Program-made: the position numbers and the translations under genes
Notes under the pieces: generated by a model
What the model saw: the letters and a program-made list of their open reading frames with translations, nothing else
Database searches by the model: none
What the model was told of the DNA's origin: nothing
Origin: Streptomyces novaecaesareae
GTDB lineage: Bacteria; Actinomycetota; Actinomycetes; Streptomycetales; Streptomycetaceae
NCBI RefSeq assembly: GCF_000716875.1
Contig: NZ_JNWQ01000005.1
Span: 1 to 64,000 of the forward strand
Length of the DNA: 64,000 nt
Reading direction: 5' to 3'
Shown here: positions 44,109-53,357 of the stretch, one piece after another
Numbering within the stretch: the stretch's first letter is position 1
How the letters are laid out: every line of letters begins with the position of its first letter

Positions 44109-44176
44109 CGCCGCAACCAGCCGTGAACCCGCGGCCCGCCGTGACGCCGCAACCCGCTGTGAACCCGCGGCCGACC
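44105..44176. repeat. Two tandem 36-bp repeats
   Basis: Units 44105-44140 and 44141-44176 begin gtgacgccgcaacc and end near cgcggcc. The first overlaps the end of the carbonic anhydrase gene. The gap between the two genes is made almost entirely of this repeat. Confidence 0.85.
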
Positions 44177-44206
44177 ACCCCCGAACCTCCCCGGATGAGG
44201 GCTCCG

Positions 44207-45670
44207 ATGCGCTTTCCCGCACTCAAGTACGACCTGACCGCCTCGCTCGTCGTCTTCCTCGTCGCGCTCCCCCTGTGCGTCGGCGTCGCCGTCGCCTCGG
44301 GCGTACCCGCCGAACTCGGCCTGATCACCGGCATCGTCGGCGGCCTGGTGGCCGGTGCGCTCCCCGGCAGCAGCCTCCAAGTCAGCGGCCCGGCAGCCGG
44401 GTTGACCGTCCTGGTCGCCGAGACGGTGCAGCGGTTCGGACTGCCGGCGCTCGGCGTCGTGGTCGCCGCCACCGGCCTGCTCCAGCTGCTGCTGGGCGCG
44501 CTGCGCTGGGGCCGATGGTTCCGCGCGATCTCCGTCGCGGTGGTCGAGGGCATGCTGGCCGGGATCGGTCTGGTCATCATCGCCGGCCAGCTCTACGCGA
44601 TGGCCGATCGGCCGGCGCCGACGAGCGGAGTCGGCAAGCTCCTCGGCCTGCCCGGCCTCGCCGCCCGGCTCGTCTCCTCGCCCGCCGCCGGCTACTCCTT
44701 CGCGATCGGCGCCGGCAGCATCGCCGTGATCGTGCTGTGGCAACGGCTCCCGGCCCGGGTGCGGGTCGTCCCGGGCGCGCTGGTGGCCGTGCTCCTCGCC
44801 ACCGCCGCGACCTGGCTGCTCCACCGTCCGGTGAAGAAGGTCGAGGTCAAGGGTCTGCTGGACGCCATCCAGCCACCGGGCAGCGGCGTGCTCGACCAGC
44901 TCACCCCCGCCCTGCTCGTGACGATCGTGGCCTTCACCCTCGTCGCCTCGGCCGAGAGCCTCTTCAGCGCGGCGGCCGTCGACCGGCTCCACGACGGGCC
45001 GCGCACCGACTACGACAAGGAGCTCATGGCCCAGGGGGCGGGCAACGCCCTGTGCGGCGCCCTCGGCGCCCTGCCGATGACCGCGGTCATCGTCCGCAGC
45101 GCCGCCAACCTCCAGGCCGGCGCCAGGACCAAGGCGTCCCGCGTGCTGCACGGGGCGTGGCTGCTGCTCTTCGCCGCACTGCTCCCCGCCGCCCTCGGCG
45201 TCATCCCCGTCGCGGCGCTGGCCGGCGTACTCGTGCACGCGGGGTTCAAGCTCCTGCCGTTCAAGCAGCTCGGACCGCTGTGGCGCGAGCACCGCTCCGA
45301 AGCGCTCGTCCTCGCGGCCACCGCCGTGGCCATCGTCACGGTCAACATGTTCGAGGGCGTGCTGATCGGCCTGGGCCTGTCGATCGTCAAGACCGCCTGG
45401 GAGACCTCCCGGCTGCACGTGGAGACGGAGCAGCCGCCCACCGGCACCATCCGGGTCCGGCTGACGGGCAACGCCACGTTCCTCCGGTTGCCCAAGCTCC
45501 TGGACGCCCTTGAGGCCCTGCCGACCGACCGCGTCCTGGAGCTGGACCTCACGGACCTCCGCCACCTCGACCACGCCTGCCAGACCGCGCTGACCACGTG
45601 GGTCGAGCGTCACAACGCGAACGCCCCCGAGGCCGTACGGCTGATACCCGCGCTGGCCGGCCGGGGCTGA
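44207..45670 (+). CDS. SulP-family anion transporter (bicarbonate candidate)
   Basis: 487 residues. I chose the second ATG (44207), which has GAGGG 6 bases upstream; 44195 is in frame too. The membrane part has about 10-12 helices, with the SulP blocks LPLCVGVAVASGVPAELGL and GALPMTAVIVRSAANLQAGA. The C-terminal region (about 420-487) is a short STAS-like domain with DLTDLRHLDHACQTAL. Pairing with a carbonic anhydrase suggests bicarbonate uptake or pH balance; sulfate or dicarboxylate are alternatives. It ends before a strong hairpin at 45691. Confidence 0.88.
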   Translation: MRFPALKYDLTASLVVFLVALPLCVGVAVASGVPAELGLITGIVGGLVAGALPGSSLQVSGPAAGLTVLVAETVQRFGLPALGVVVAATGLLQLLLGALRWGRWFRAISVAVVEGMLAGIGLVIIAGQLYAMADRPAPTSGVGKLLGLPGLAARLVSSPAAGYSFAIGAGSIAVIVLWQRLPARVRVVPGALVAVLLATAATWLLHRPVKKVEVKGLLDAIQPPGSGVLDQLTPALLVTIVAFTLVASAESLFSAAAVDRLHDGPRTDYDKELMAQGAGNALCGALGALPMTAVIVRSAANLQAGARTKASRVLHGAWLLLFAALLPAALGVIPVAALAGVLVHAGFKLLPFKQLGPLWREHRSEALVLAATAVAIVTVNMFEGVLIGLGLSIVKTAWETSRLHVETEQPPTGTIRVRLTGNATFLRLPKLLDALEALPTDRVLELDLTDLRHLDHACQTALTTWVERHNANAPEAVRLIPALAGRG

Positions 45671-45690
45671 TCCTCCCGGGCGGACACGAC

Positions 45691-45722
45691 CGGGGCGCCC
45701 GCTCGAAGGAGCGGGCGCCCCG
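45691..45722. terminator. Convergent terminator between SulP and fruA
   Basis: A perfect 14-bp stem (45691-45704 with 45709-45722) and a gaag loop. It lies between two genes that converge. Four imperfect copies of ggatcacctccgc follow at about 45745-45797. Confidence 0.85.
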
Positions 45723-45821
45723 GGCCGGTTCGGGTTCCGGTCTGCGGATCACCTCCGCGGGATCACCTCTGCCGGATCACCTCCGCCGGATCACCCCGGA
45801 CGGACCTCACGGCGCGCCGGG

Positions 45822-47819
45822 TCAGACGGCGGCCGGCTGCTTCCCGGCGACGGCGGGGGCCACAGCCGCCTGGGCGGCGGGCTTCCGCATCCCCTTGAGC
45901 AGCACCACCACCGCCGTGGTGACCACCGTGCCCGCCACGACCGCGACCAGGTACAGGAACGGGCTGCCGATCAGCGGGAGCACCCAGATCCCGCCGTGCG
46001 GGGCACGCAGGGTGGAGCCGAAGGCCATCACCAGGCCGCCGGCGGTCATGCTGCCGACGATGTTCGCCGGGATGACCCGCAGCGGGTCGGCCGCCGCGAA
46101 CGGGATCGCGCCCTCGGTGATGAACGAGGCACCGAGCACCCAGGCGGCCTTGCCGTTCTCCCGCTCGTCCGGGGTGAACAGCGTGCGCCGGACGACGGTC
46201 GCCAGGGCCATGCCCAGCGGCGGGGTCATGCCGGCGGCCATCACGGCAGCCATCACCTTGAGGCTGCCGGCGTCCGGGGTGGTCCCCGCGGTGGTGAGCG
46301 CACCGGCCGCGAAGGTGTAGGCGACCTTGTTGAGCGGACCGCCCATGTCGAAGGCCATCATCGCGCCGAGCAGCACGCCGAGCAGGATCGCGTTGGAGCC
46401 GGAGAGGCCGTTCAGCCAGTCGGTCAGACCGCTCATCGCCGAGGCGATCGGCGAGCCGACCACCACGAACATCAGGAAGCCGACCGCCGCCACCGACAGC
46501 AGCGGGATCACCACGACCGGCATGATGCCCTTGATCGCCCGGGGCACGTTCCAGCGGATCATCCACAGCACCAGGAAGCCCGCGGCCAGGCCCGACACGA
46601 TGCCGCCGAGGAAGCCCGCGCCGACCGCCACCGAGACGGCGCCACCGGCGATGCCGGCGGCCAGTGCCGCCCGATCGGCGATCGCCCAGGCGATGTACCC
46701 GGAGAGGATCGGGACGAGGAAGCCGAACGAGGTCTTGCCGGTCTGGAACAGCATCGCCGCCCAGCTGTGCGAGGAGGTCCAGTCGAAGTGGCCCAGCACG
46801 GAGGGGGCGGAGGCGATCTGGTAGCCGCCGATCGCGAAGGCGAGCGCGATCAGCAGCCCGCCGGCCGCGACGAACGGGATCATGTAACTGACGCCCGTCA
46901 TCAGGTACCTGCGCAGCCGCTGGGCCCAGTGCTCGCCCGTCGGTGCGCTCGGTGAGCTCGGGGCGGCGGCCGGGGCAGTGGCGGGACGGGCGCCGCCGAC
47001 CTCGGCGACCAGCGCGGCGGCCTGCACGATCAGGTCGTCGGCGCGGTTGACGCCGGCCTTGACGCCCACGTCCACGGTCGGCTTGCCGGCGAAGCGGGCA
47101 CGGTCCCGGATCTCGACGTCATGGGCGAAGATCACCGCATCGGCTGCCGCGATCACCTCGGGGGCGAGCGGCGTCGTCCCGGCCGAGCCCTGGGTCTCGA
47201 CCTGGATCCGCGCGCCCGCCCGGGCGGCGGCCAGCTCCAGGGCCTTGGCGGCCATGTAGGTGTGGGCGATACCGGTCGGGCAGGACGTCACCGCGACCAG
47301 CCGCAGCCCGCTGTCGGCAGCGGGCGTCTCCGGAACGGCGGCCATCTCCGGAACGGCGACCGGCGCCTCCTCCCCGTTGATCGTCGCCGCGACCGCGACC
47401 GGGCTCTCGGCGTCGCGCAGGGCGCCGGTGAAGGCCGGGTCCATGAGCCGCCGGGCCAGCGCGGCGAGGATCTGCAGGTGGGTGTCGTCCGCACCGGCCG
47501 GTGCCGCGATCATGAAGATCAGGTCGGCGGGCCGTCCGTCCGGGGCGTCGAAGTCCACGCCCTTGGCGCTGCGGCCGAAGGCCAGGCTCGGCTGCGTGAC
47601 GTGGGGCGATCTGCAGTGCGGGATGCCGATCCCGTCGCCCATCCCGGTCGGGGCCTGGGCCTCGCGGGCGGCGATGTCGGCGAGGAAGCCTTCGAGGTCG
47701 GTGACCCGGCCCTCGGCGACCAGCCGCTGGGCGAGGGCGCGCAGGGCTTCGCTCTTGTCCTCGGGGGCGAGGTAGAGGTCAACGAGTGCGGGTGTGATCA
47801 GTCCGCTGGTGTCGCTCAT
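45822..47819 (-). CDS. fruA: Fructose-specific PTS transporter EIIABC
   Basis: 665 residues with all three fructose PTS parts in one chain. EIIA (about 1-150) has the phosphorylated His in GIGIPHCRSPHV. EIIB (about 175-275) has the phospho-Cys in VAVTSCPTGIAHTYMAAKA. EIIC (about 310-650) is the membrane part with the substrate motif GSNAILLGVLLGAMMAFD and FITEGAIPFA. ATG at 47819 with AAGGA upstream. It imports fructose as fructose-1-phosphate, fed by the HPr and enzyme I genes at 49998-51925. It is the last gene of fruR-fruK-fruA. Confidence 0.95.
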   Translation of the reverse strand: MSDTSGLITPALVDLYLAPEDKSEALRALAQRLVAEGRVTDLEGFLADIAAREAQAPTGMGDGIGIPHCRSPHVTQPSLAFGRSAKGVDFDAPDGRPADLIFMIAAPAGADDTHLQILAALARRLMDPAFTGALRDAESPVAVAATINGEEAPVAVPEMAAVPETPAADSGLRLVAVTSCPTGIAHTYMAAKALELAAARAGARIQVETQGSAGTTPLAPEVIAAADAVIFAHDVEIRDRARFAGKPTVDVGVKAGVNRADDLIVQAAALVAEVGGARPATAPAAAPSSPSAPTGEHWAQRLRRYLMTGVSYMIPFVAAGGLLIALAFAIGGYQIASAPSVLGHFDWTSSHSWAAMLFQTGKTSFGFLVPILSGYIAWAIADRAALAAGIAGGAVSVAVGAGFLGGIVSGLAAGFLVLWMIRWNVPRAIKGIMPVVVIPLLSVAAVGFLMFVVVGSPIASAMSGLTDWLNGLSGSNAILLGVLLGAMMAFDMGGPLNKVAYTFAAGALTTAGTTPDAGSLKVMAAVMAAGMTPPLGMALATVVRRTLFTPDERENGKAAWVLGASFITEGAIPFAAADPLRVIPANIVGSMTAGGLVMAFGSTLRAPHGGIWVLPLIGSPFLYLVAVVAGTVVTTAVVVLLKGMRKPAAQAAVAPAVAGKQPAAV

Positions 47820-47934
47820 GGTGTCGGTCCTTCGGCTGGTGCCTGACAGTGTTTCCTTGCCCCCGGGAAATTGCGCCCTTCCGTCCCACACGGTCGGACG
47901 TGCGGCCTCCGGCGGTGGATGCCGGAGGCCGTTC

Positions 47935-48894
47935 TCAACCGCGGAGCGGTCGTTCGAGCGGGATGTCCGCCGTCACGACCACCGCGGCCGGGTCCAGATC
48001 GGCCGGGGTCGGCATGACGCTCCCCGGCAGTTGTACGGCGGCGGCGCCGTGCGCCAGGGCCGCCGCGAGTGCCTCGGGGCCGGCGCCACCGGCTCCGAGG
48101 AAGCCCGCGAGTGAGGCGTCGCCCGCGCCCACGTCGCTGCGGACGGCGGCGACCGGCGCGCTGCCGTACCAGCTGCCCTCCTCGGCGATCAGCAGCATCC
48201 CGTCCGCACCGAGGCTGGCGAGGACCTGCTGGGCGCCGCGTTCGCGCAGTTCCCGGGCCGCGTCCACGGCGTCGCCGACGGTGTGGACCGGGCGGCCCAC
48301 GGCCTCCGCGAGTTCCTCCCGGTTGGGCTTGACCACGTCGGGGCGGGCCGAGAGCGCGGCCAGCAGCGCGGGGCCGGAGGTGTCCAGGGCGATCCGGGCG
48401 CCGCCCGAGTGCACCTGGGCGACCACCTCGGCGTACCACTGGGGTGCCAGTCCGCGCGGCAGGCTGCCGCAGCAGGCGAGCCAGTGCACGTCGTTCCCGG
48501 TGTCCTGTCCGGTCTTCTGGGCGTCGCGGACGAGCGCCAGCAGTGCGGCCGACTCGGCGGCGCTGAGCTCGGGGCCCACCGCGTTGATCTTCGTGAGGCT
48601 GCCGCCGTCCTCGGCGATCGAGACGTTGATCCGGGTGTCGCCCGCGATCGCGACCGCCTCGACCTCGATGCCCTGACGGCGCAGCAGGTCGGCGAGCAGC
48701 TGCCCGGAGAGGCCGCCCAGGGGGAGGACCGCGCTGGTGCGGTGGCCGGCGGCGGTGAGCGCGCGGGAGACGTTGACGCCCTTGCCGCCCGGGTCGAGCC
48801 GGTCGTGCGCGGCCCGGTTGACCTCGCCCGGGACGAGGGTGCCCAGTTCGTAGGTGCGGTCGAGGCTGGGGTTGGGGGTGATGGTGACGATCAT
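47935..48894 (-). CDS. fruK: 1-phosphofructokinase
   Basis: 319 residues, PfkB-family sugar kinase that makes fructose-1,6-bisphosphate from fructose-1-phosphate. N-terminal NPSLDRTYEL, the substrate-binding GGKGVNVSRAL, and the C-terminal catalytic base in VRSDVGAGDASLAGF are all present. The ATG overlaps the fruR stop as ATGA (48891-48894). The frame continues upstream, but only as antisense to the regulator. A 115-bp gap separates it from fruA. Confidence 0.94.
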   Translation of the reverse strand: MIVTITPNPSLDRTYELGTLVPGEVNRAAHDRLDPGGKGVNVSRALTAAGHRTSAVLPLGGLSGQLLADLLRRQGIEVEAVAIAGDTRINVSIAEDGGSLTKINAVGPELSAAESAALLALVRDAQKTGQDTGNDVHWLACCGSLPRGLAPQWYAEVVAQVHSGGARIALDTSGPALLAALSARPDVVKPNREELAEAVGRPVHTVGDAVDAARELRERGAQQVLASLGADGMLLIAEEGSWYGSAPVAAVRSDVGAGDASLAGFLGAGGAGPEALAAALAHGAAAVQLPGSVMPTPADLDPAAVVVTADIPLERPLRG

Positions 48895-49652
48895 GCGCGA
48901 ATGACTTCCGGTCCGTGGTTCTCGATCTCGGCGGTCTGCTCGTCGGTCAGTCCAGTGTCCGTGACCAGCACGTCCACCTGGTCCAGCGAGCCGAAGCGGG
49001 CGAAGTGGCGGGCGCCGTACTTGGAGGAGTCGGCCACCAGGACCACCCGCCGGGCACTGGTGAGCATGGCCCGTTTGACGGCCGCCTCGGCGAGGTCCGG
49101 CGTGGAGAGGCCGCCCTCCGGGGAGAAGCCGTTGGTGGCGATCACCGCGACGTCGGCGTGGATGTCCGCCAGGTCCCGCAGCGCCCACGTGTCGACGGCG
49201 GCCTGGGTGCGGTGGCGCAGCCGGCCTCCGACCAGGTGGAGGGCGAGCCCGCGGTGGTCGGCCAGCCGGGCGGCGACCGGGAGGGCGTTGGTGACGACGG
49301 TGAGCGTGCAGTCGGCGGGCAGCAGGCCGGCCAGCCGGGAGACGGTCGTCCCGGCGTCCAGGATGACGCTGCCCTCGCTGGGCAGCAGGGCCAGGGCGGC
49401 CTTGGCGATGCGTTCCTTCTCGGCCGCGGCCGTGGAGTCGCGTTCGGCCAGGCCGGGTTCCAGGTGCAGTGCGCCGACGGGCAGCGCGCCGCCGTGCACC
49501 CGGTGCAGCAGGCCGGCCCGGTCGAGGGCGCTCAGGTCACGCCGGATGGTCTCCTGCGTGACGCCGAAGTCCTCGGCCAGCGTCGGCACGTCCACCCGGC
49601 CCTGCTCCTGGGCGAGGCGGAGGATCTCTTGCTGCCGCTCGGGTGCGTACAT
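48891..49652 (-). CDS. fruR: DeoR-family repressor of the fructose locus
   Basis: 253 residues from the ATG at 49652 (MYAPERQQEIL, the usual start of this family); an ATG 21 bases upstream is possible. N-terminal DeoR helix-turn-helix includes VPTLAEDFGVTQETIRRDLS and LLHRVHGGALP. The sugar-phosphate sensor domain has VILDAGTTVSRLAGLLP and the later VVLVADSSKYGARHFARFG. By family it is released by fructose-1-phosphate. Direct repeats of gttca lie immediately upstream, in the divergent region shared with ptsH. Confidence 0.9.
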   Translation of the reverse strand: MYAPERQQEILRLAQEQGRVDVPTLAEDFGVTQETIRRDLSALDRAGLLHRVHGGALPVGALHLEPGLAERDSTAAAEKERIAKAALALLPSEGSVILDAGTTVSRLAGLLPADCTLTVVTNALPVAARLADHRGLALHLVGGRLRHRTQAAVDTWALRDLADIHADVAVIATNGFSPEGGLSTPDLAEAAVKRAMLTSARRVVLVADSSKYGARHFARFGSLDQVDVLVTDTGLTDEQTAEIENHGPEVIRA

Positions 49653-49997
49653 GTGGGATTGAGTCCGTTTCATGTCTGTTCACGCTTGGTTCAGGCTGAC
49701 CATACGCGCTCCGACCGAAAAAGCAAGAGGTCGTACGGGCTTCTGCGGTCATCTGTGAGTTTGCCCGAACGTGTTGACATCGCTCGCCGATCGGGCGTAG
49801 AACCAATCGAAACAACGCGCTAACGGGCGTGAAACCACAGCATGCCCGGCCTCCGCCACTGCCCCCGTACCGCGGAGACCGGGTTCCGATCACGGTGGGC
49901 CGCGCACCACCCTTCGCGCGGGCCACCGTGCCCCTTCTCCCCCGCCGACCCGGATCCCACCCGGGCCGGCGGCTCCCCTCTCCTCCAAGGACCTCCC
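49653..49997. promoter_or_regulatory. fruR-ptsH divergent promoter region
   Basis: 345 bases with no gene. GTTCA is repeated at 49678-49682 and 49689-49693, 11 bases apart, as in DeoR-family operators. A sigma-70-type promoter for ptsH is likely: TTGACA (49774-49779), 18-base spacer, TAGAAC (49798-49803). That leaves a leader of nearly 190 bases before ptsH. Confidence 0.65.
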
Positions 49998-50270
49998 ATG
50001 CACTCCATCCAGGTCACCGTCGGCTCCCGGAGCGGCTTGCACGCCCGCCCGGCCTCGCTGTTCGTCCAGGCCGCCGCCCGCCAGCCGGCCAAGGTCACCG
50101 TCGGCCGTCCGGGCCAGGCCCCGGTCGACGCCCGCAGCCTGCTCTCCGTCCTCGCCCTCGCGGCCGGTTGCGGCGAGACCCTGGAGCTCACCGCGGCCGG
50201 CGACCAGGCCCAGGACGCGCTGACGGCGCTCGCCGACCTGCTCGCCTCCGACCTCGACGCTGCGGCATGA
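49998..50270 (+). CDS. ptsH: PTS phosphocarrier protein HPr
   Basis: 90 residues with the active-site SGLHARPASLFVQAAA (His about 17). The serine-46-type region (ARSLLSVLAL) is present, but the neighbourhood differs from the classical low-GC HprK site. ATG at 49998. Its stop overlaps the enzyme I start (ATGA), so both PTS general proteins are made from one message. It carries phosphate from enzyme I to FruA. Confidence 0.93.
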   Translation: MHSIQVTVGSRSGLHARPASLFVQAAARQPAKVTVGRPGQAPVDARSLLSVLALAAGCGETLELTAAGDQAQDALTALADLLASDLDAAA

Positions 50271-51925
50271 GTGATCCGATCCGCGGGATCGGCGTCGGCA
50301 CGGGCAGCGCGGCAGGCCCGGTCGCCCGGATGGCGTCCGTACCCGCGCTGCCCGCCCCGAGGCCCGTCACCGACCCGGCGGCCGAGGCGTCAGCGGTCCG
50401 CGCCGCCCTCGGCGCGGTCGTCACCGACCTGGACGAGCGTGCCGCCCGGGTGAGCGGCGCCGGTGCCGAGGTGCTCGCCGCCCAGGCCATGATGGCCGCC
50501 GACCCGGTCCTCGCCGACGAGGCGGCCGCCCTGGTCGAGCGGGGCACCGACGGCGCCCACGCGCTCACCGCCGCCTTCGACGGCTTCCGCGCCGCGCTGG
50601 TCGCCGCCGGCGGTCACTTCGCGGAACGCGCCGCCGACCTGGACGACCTGCGCGACCGCGCGGTGGCGCACCTGCTCGGCCTGCCCGTGCCCGGCCTGCC
50701 CGACCCCGGGCACCCGTACGTCCTGGTCGCCGACGACCTGGCACCCGCGGACACGGCGCTGCTCGACCCCGCCCGGGTGCTGGCGCTGGTCACCGTCCGC
50801 GGCGGGCCGACCAGCCACACCGCCATCCTCGCCAAGGCGCTCGGTGTGCCCGCCGTGGTCGGCTGCGCCGGCGCCATGGAGCTGGAGGACGGCCGGCACG
50901 TCCTGGTGCACGGCGCGGACGGCGTGGTCGAGCCCGACCCGAGCCCGGAGGCGCTCGGGCGGGCGGCAGATCGGGAGCGCCGACGCCGCGAGCTGCTCGC
51001 CGGGGTCCAGGGGCCGGGCCGGACGGCGGACGGCCATCCCGTCGCGCTGCTGGTCAACCTCGGTGCGCCGCACGAGCTGGCCGGCGCGGCCGCTGCCGAC
51101 GCCGAGGGCGTGGGCCTGTTCCGCACCGAGTTCCTCTTCCTGGACCGTGCCGAGGCTCCCAGCCGCACCGAACAGGCCGCCGCCTACCGGAAGGTCTTCG
51201 CGGCCTTCGCCGGTCGCCGGGTGGTCGTCCGCACACTCGACGCGGGCGCGGACAAACCGCTGCCCTTCGCCACCTCCGCCGACGAGGAGAACCCGGCCCT
51301 GGGCGTCCGCGGTCTGCGGACGGCCGCCCGCGACCCCGAGCTCCTGGAGACCCAGCTCGCCGCGATCGCCGAGGCCGCCGAGGCCGGCACCGCGCAGGTC
51401 TGGGTGATGGCCCCGATGGTGTCCGTTCCTCGGGAGGCCGCCGAGTTCGCCGCCCGGGTCCGCGCACACGGCCTGCCGCTGGCCGGCGCGATGATCGAGG
51501 TCCCGGCGGCCGCCCTGCGAGCCGACCGGCTGGCCGAGGTCTGCGACTTCTTCAGCGTCGGCACCAACGACCTGGCCCAGTACACCTTCGCGGCCGACCG
51601 CACGCTCGGCTCCCTCGCCGAACTGCTCGACCCGTGGCAGCCGGCCCTGCTCGCGCTGGTCGCCGCCGCCGCCAGGGCCGCGGCCGAGCACGGCCGTCCG
51701 ATCGGTGTGTGCGGCGAAGCCGCCGCCGACCCGGAACTCGCCCTGGTGCTGGTCGGCCTCGGCATCACCAGTCTGTCGGCCGCACCCGCCTCGCTCCCCG
51801 AGGTCCGGGCGGCACTGGCCGCCCGCACCCTCGCGGAGTGCCGCGAACTCGCCGAGCTGGCCCTGCTCGCCGAGGACGCCGCCGACGCCCGCGGCAAGGT
51901 CCGGTCGAGGATCGCCGGGCACTGA
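50267..51925 (+). CDS. ptsI: PTS enzyme I (phosphoenolpyruvate-protein phosphotransferase)
   Basis: 552 residues. The N-terminal half includes an HPr-binding helical region and the phospho-His in RGGPTSHTAILAKALGVPAV (about 180). The C-terminal PEP-binding barrel has EGVGLFRTEFLFLDR, SVGTNDLAQYTFAADR and GVCGEAAADPELA with the catalytic Cys. Length is normal (about 550-575). It starts in the ATGA overlap with ptsH and opens the phosphate relay that ends at FruA and FruK. Confidence 0.95.
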   Translation: MSDPIRGIGVGTGSAAGPVARMASVPALPAPRPVTDPAAEASAVRAALGAVVTDLDERAARVSGAGAEVLAAQAMMAADPVLADEAAALVERGTDGAHALTAAFDGFRAALVAAGGHFAERAADLDDLRDRAVAHLLGLPVPGLPDPGHPYVLVADDLAPADTALLDPARVLALVTVRGGPTSHTAILAKALGVPAVVGCAGAMELEDGRHVLVHGADGVVEPDPSPEALGRAADRERRRRELLAGVQGPGRTADGHPVALLVNLGAPHELAGAAAADAEGVGLFRTEFLFLDRAEAPSRTEQAAAYRKVFAAFAGRRVVVRTLDAGADKPLPFATSADEENPALGVRGLRTAARDPELLETQLAAIAEAAEAGTAQVWVMAPMVSVPREAAEFAARVRAHGLPLAGAMIEVPAAALRADRLAEVCDFFSVGTNDLAQYTFAADRTLGSLAELLDPWQPALLALVAAAARAAAEHGRPIGVCGEAAADPELALVLVGLGITSLSAAPASLPEVRAALAARTLAECRELAELALLAEDAADARGKVRSRIAGH

Positions 51926-51995
51926 TGCACTCGTTCGGAGCGCCTGTCCCGATCTGCCCCGACTCGGAGAGCTGGGCTCGGGGCTCGGCCTCGAT

Positions 51996-52961
51996 TCAAC
52001 TCCGGCTCGGCACCCGGCAGGTCGGGCCTCCTGCTGTGGCCTGGGCACGGCTGCGCAGCAGGAGGGCGACCCAGCTGCGGTAGGGCCGCCACCGGTCGGC
52101 GATCCCGGCGAGTCGGGTGACGTCGGTGGCGGCCGAGGCGTCGAGCCCGTAGGCGCCGACGATGGCCCGGTGGAGGCGTGGCTCGTGGCGGGGGAAGACG
52201 TCGGGGTGTCCTGCTCCCCGGATGAGGACGAGTTCGGCGGAGAAGGGGCCGATGCCGGGAAGGGCACGCAGTTCGGCGAGGGCCTGGTCCGCGGGTAGGG
52301 CGCGCAGGCGGGCTGCGTCGAGGTGTCCGTCGAGGGCCGCTTCGGCCAGCGCGTGCAGTCGCTGGATCTTGAGGTCGGTCAGCCCGGGCACCCCGGTGAG
52401 CGTGCGCAGGGCGGCGGGCGTGGGGAAGGCGTGCAGGGCCTGGCCTGCGATGTCCGTGCGCGATCCGTGCCGGCGGGCGATGTGGGCCTTGATGGCGGCT
52501 GCCTGGGTCATCCGGATGCGGTTGCCGATGACGGCCCAGGCGGCGGCTTCGTAGGGCGAGTGGAAGCAGACCGGGCGCAGCCCGGGATGGTCCGCCATGA
52601 GTCCGGCCACCACCGGATCCGAGGCAAGAGCGGGGAACGCGGTGCCGTCGGTGTCGAGGGAGAGGATGCGGGCGAGCTGGGCGGCGGCGGCCGGGCCGGC
52701 CGCACGTCCGTCGGTCGCCGCCCGGGCCGGGGCGCCGGGGTGCACGGCGAGTTCGGCGTGGACCGTGCCCGGGGTGCCGTCCGCCCCCACCTCCTGTCGG
52801 ACCGCGGCCGCGATGACGGAGGTCCCGTCGTCGGCGGGGAAGGCGAGGCGGAGGATCCCGTCGGTGGCGCGGGGGTGGCTCGCGGGGGTGAAGCCCTCCA
52901 GGAACCGGATGGCGGCGGCGAGCGAGAAGGGTCCGGCGGGGGTGAGGGAGACGGCGGTCAC
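51996..52961 (-). CDS. AlkA-like HhH-GPD DNA glycosylase
   Basis: 321 residues. The N-terminal third is an AlkA_N-like beta domain; the rest is the helix-hairpin-helix glycosylase fold with LRALPGIGPFSAELVLIRGA. It should resemble 3-methyladenine DNA glycosylase II. Beyond the hairpin, the position of the catalytic Asp in E. coli AlkA (D238) appears to be His or Glu here (DVFPRHEPRLHR), so activity is uncertain. GTG start (52961). It is 3 bp downstream of the VOC gene on the same strand. Confidence 0.75.
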   Translation of the reverse strand: MTAVSLTPAGPFSLAAAIRFLEGFTPASHPRATDGILRLAFPADDGTSVIAAAVRQEVGADGTPGTVHAELAVHPGAPARAATDGRAAGPAAAAQLARILSLDTDGTAFPALASDPVVAGLMADHPGLRPVCFHSPYEAAAWAVIGNRIRMTQAAAIKAHIARRHGSRTDIAGQALHAFPTPAALRTLTGVPGLTDLKIQRLHALAEAALDGHLDAARLRALPADQALAELRALPGIGPFSAELVLIRGAGHPDVFPRHEPRLHRAIVGAYGLDASAATDVTRLAGIADRWRPYRSWVALLLRSRAQATAGGPTCRVPSRS

Positions 52962-52964
52962 GGG

Positions 52965-53336
52965 TCAGCCTCCGTGCGCGGTGAGGGTGTAGCCCTCGGG
53001 GCCCTCGAAGGAGAACATCGGCCCGAAGGGGCTGTCCGCCATGGGGGTCAGGATCCTGACGCCGGCGGCGGAGAGCTGGTCACGGAGCTGGTGGGCGTCG
53101 GAGGTCCGGAACCAGAGCACCACGCCCAGGCCGGGCCGGGCGGAGTCGGCGAGGTCGACGCCCGGGAGGAGCTCTCGGACGGCGAACGGGGTCGGCTTGG
53201 TGTCGAACACGACCGCGTGCGGCGGCGAGACCGCGGCCCGGCGCAGCCCCAGGTGCTGTTCGCAGAAGGCGGCTGCGGCGGCCACGTCGCGGACCTGCAG
53301 GGCGACGAAGTCGGGGCCGTCGATGGTGACGGGCAT
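52965..53336 (-). CDS. VOC (glyoxalase/bleomycin-resistance fold) protein
   Basis: 123 residues in two beta-alpha-beta-beta-beta units: DFVALQVRDVAAAAAFCEQHLG opens the first and VLWFRTSDAHQLRDQL the second, closing with FEGPEGYTLTAHGG. Possible metal ligands are a His in the second unit and Glu near the end. It diverges from a MarR regulator with two matching operators between, so it is probably MarR-controlled. Its substrate is unknown; detoxification or drug binding is usual for the family. Confidence 0.85.
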   Translation of the reverse strand: MPVTIDGPDFVALQVRDVAAAAAFCEQHLGLRRAAVSPPHAVVFDTKPTPFAVRELLPGVDLADSARPGLGVVLWFRTSDAHQLRDQLSAAGVRILTPMADSPFGPMFSFEGPEGYTLTAHGG

Positions 53337-53357
53337 GGGGGATCTCCTCGGTTTCGA

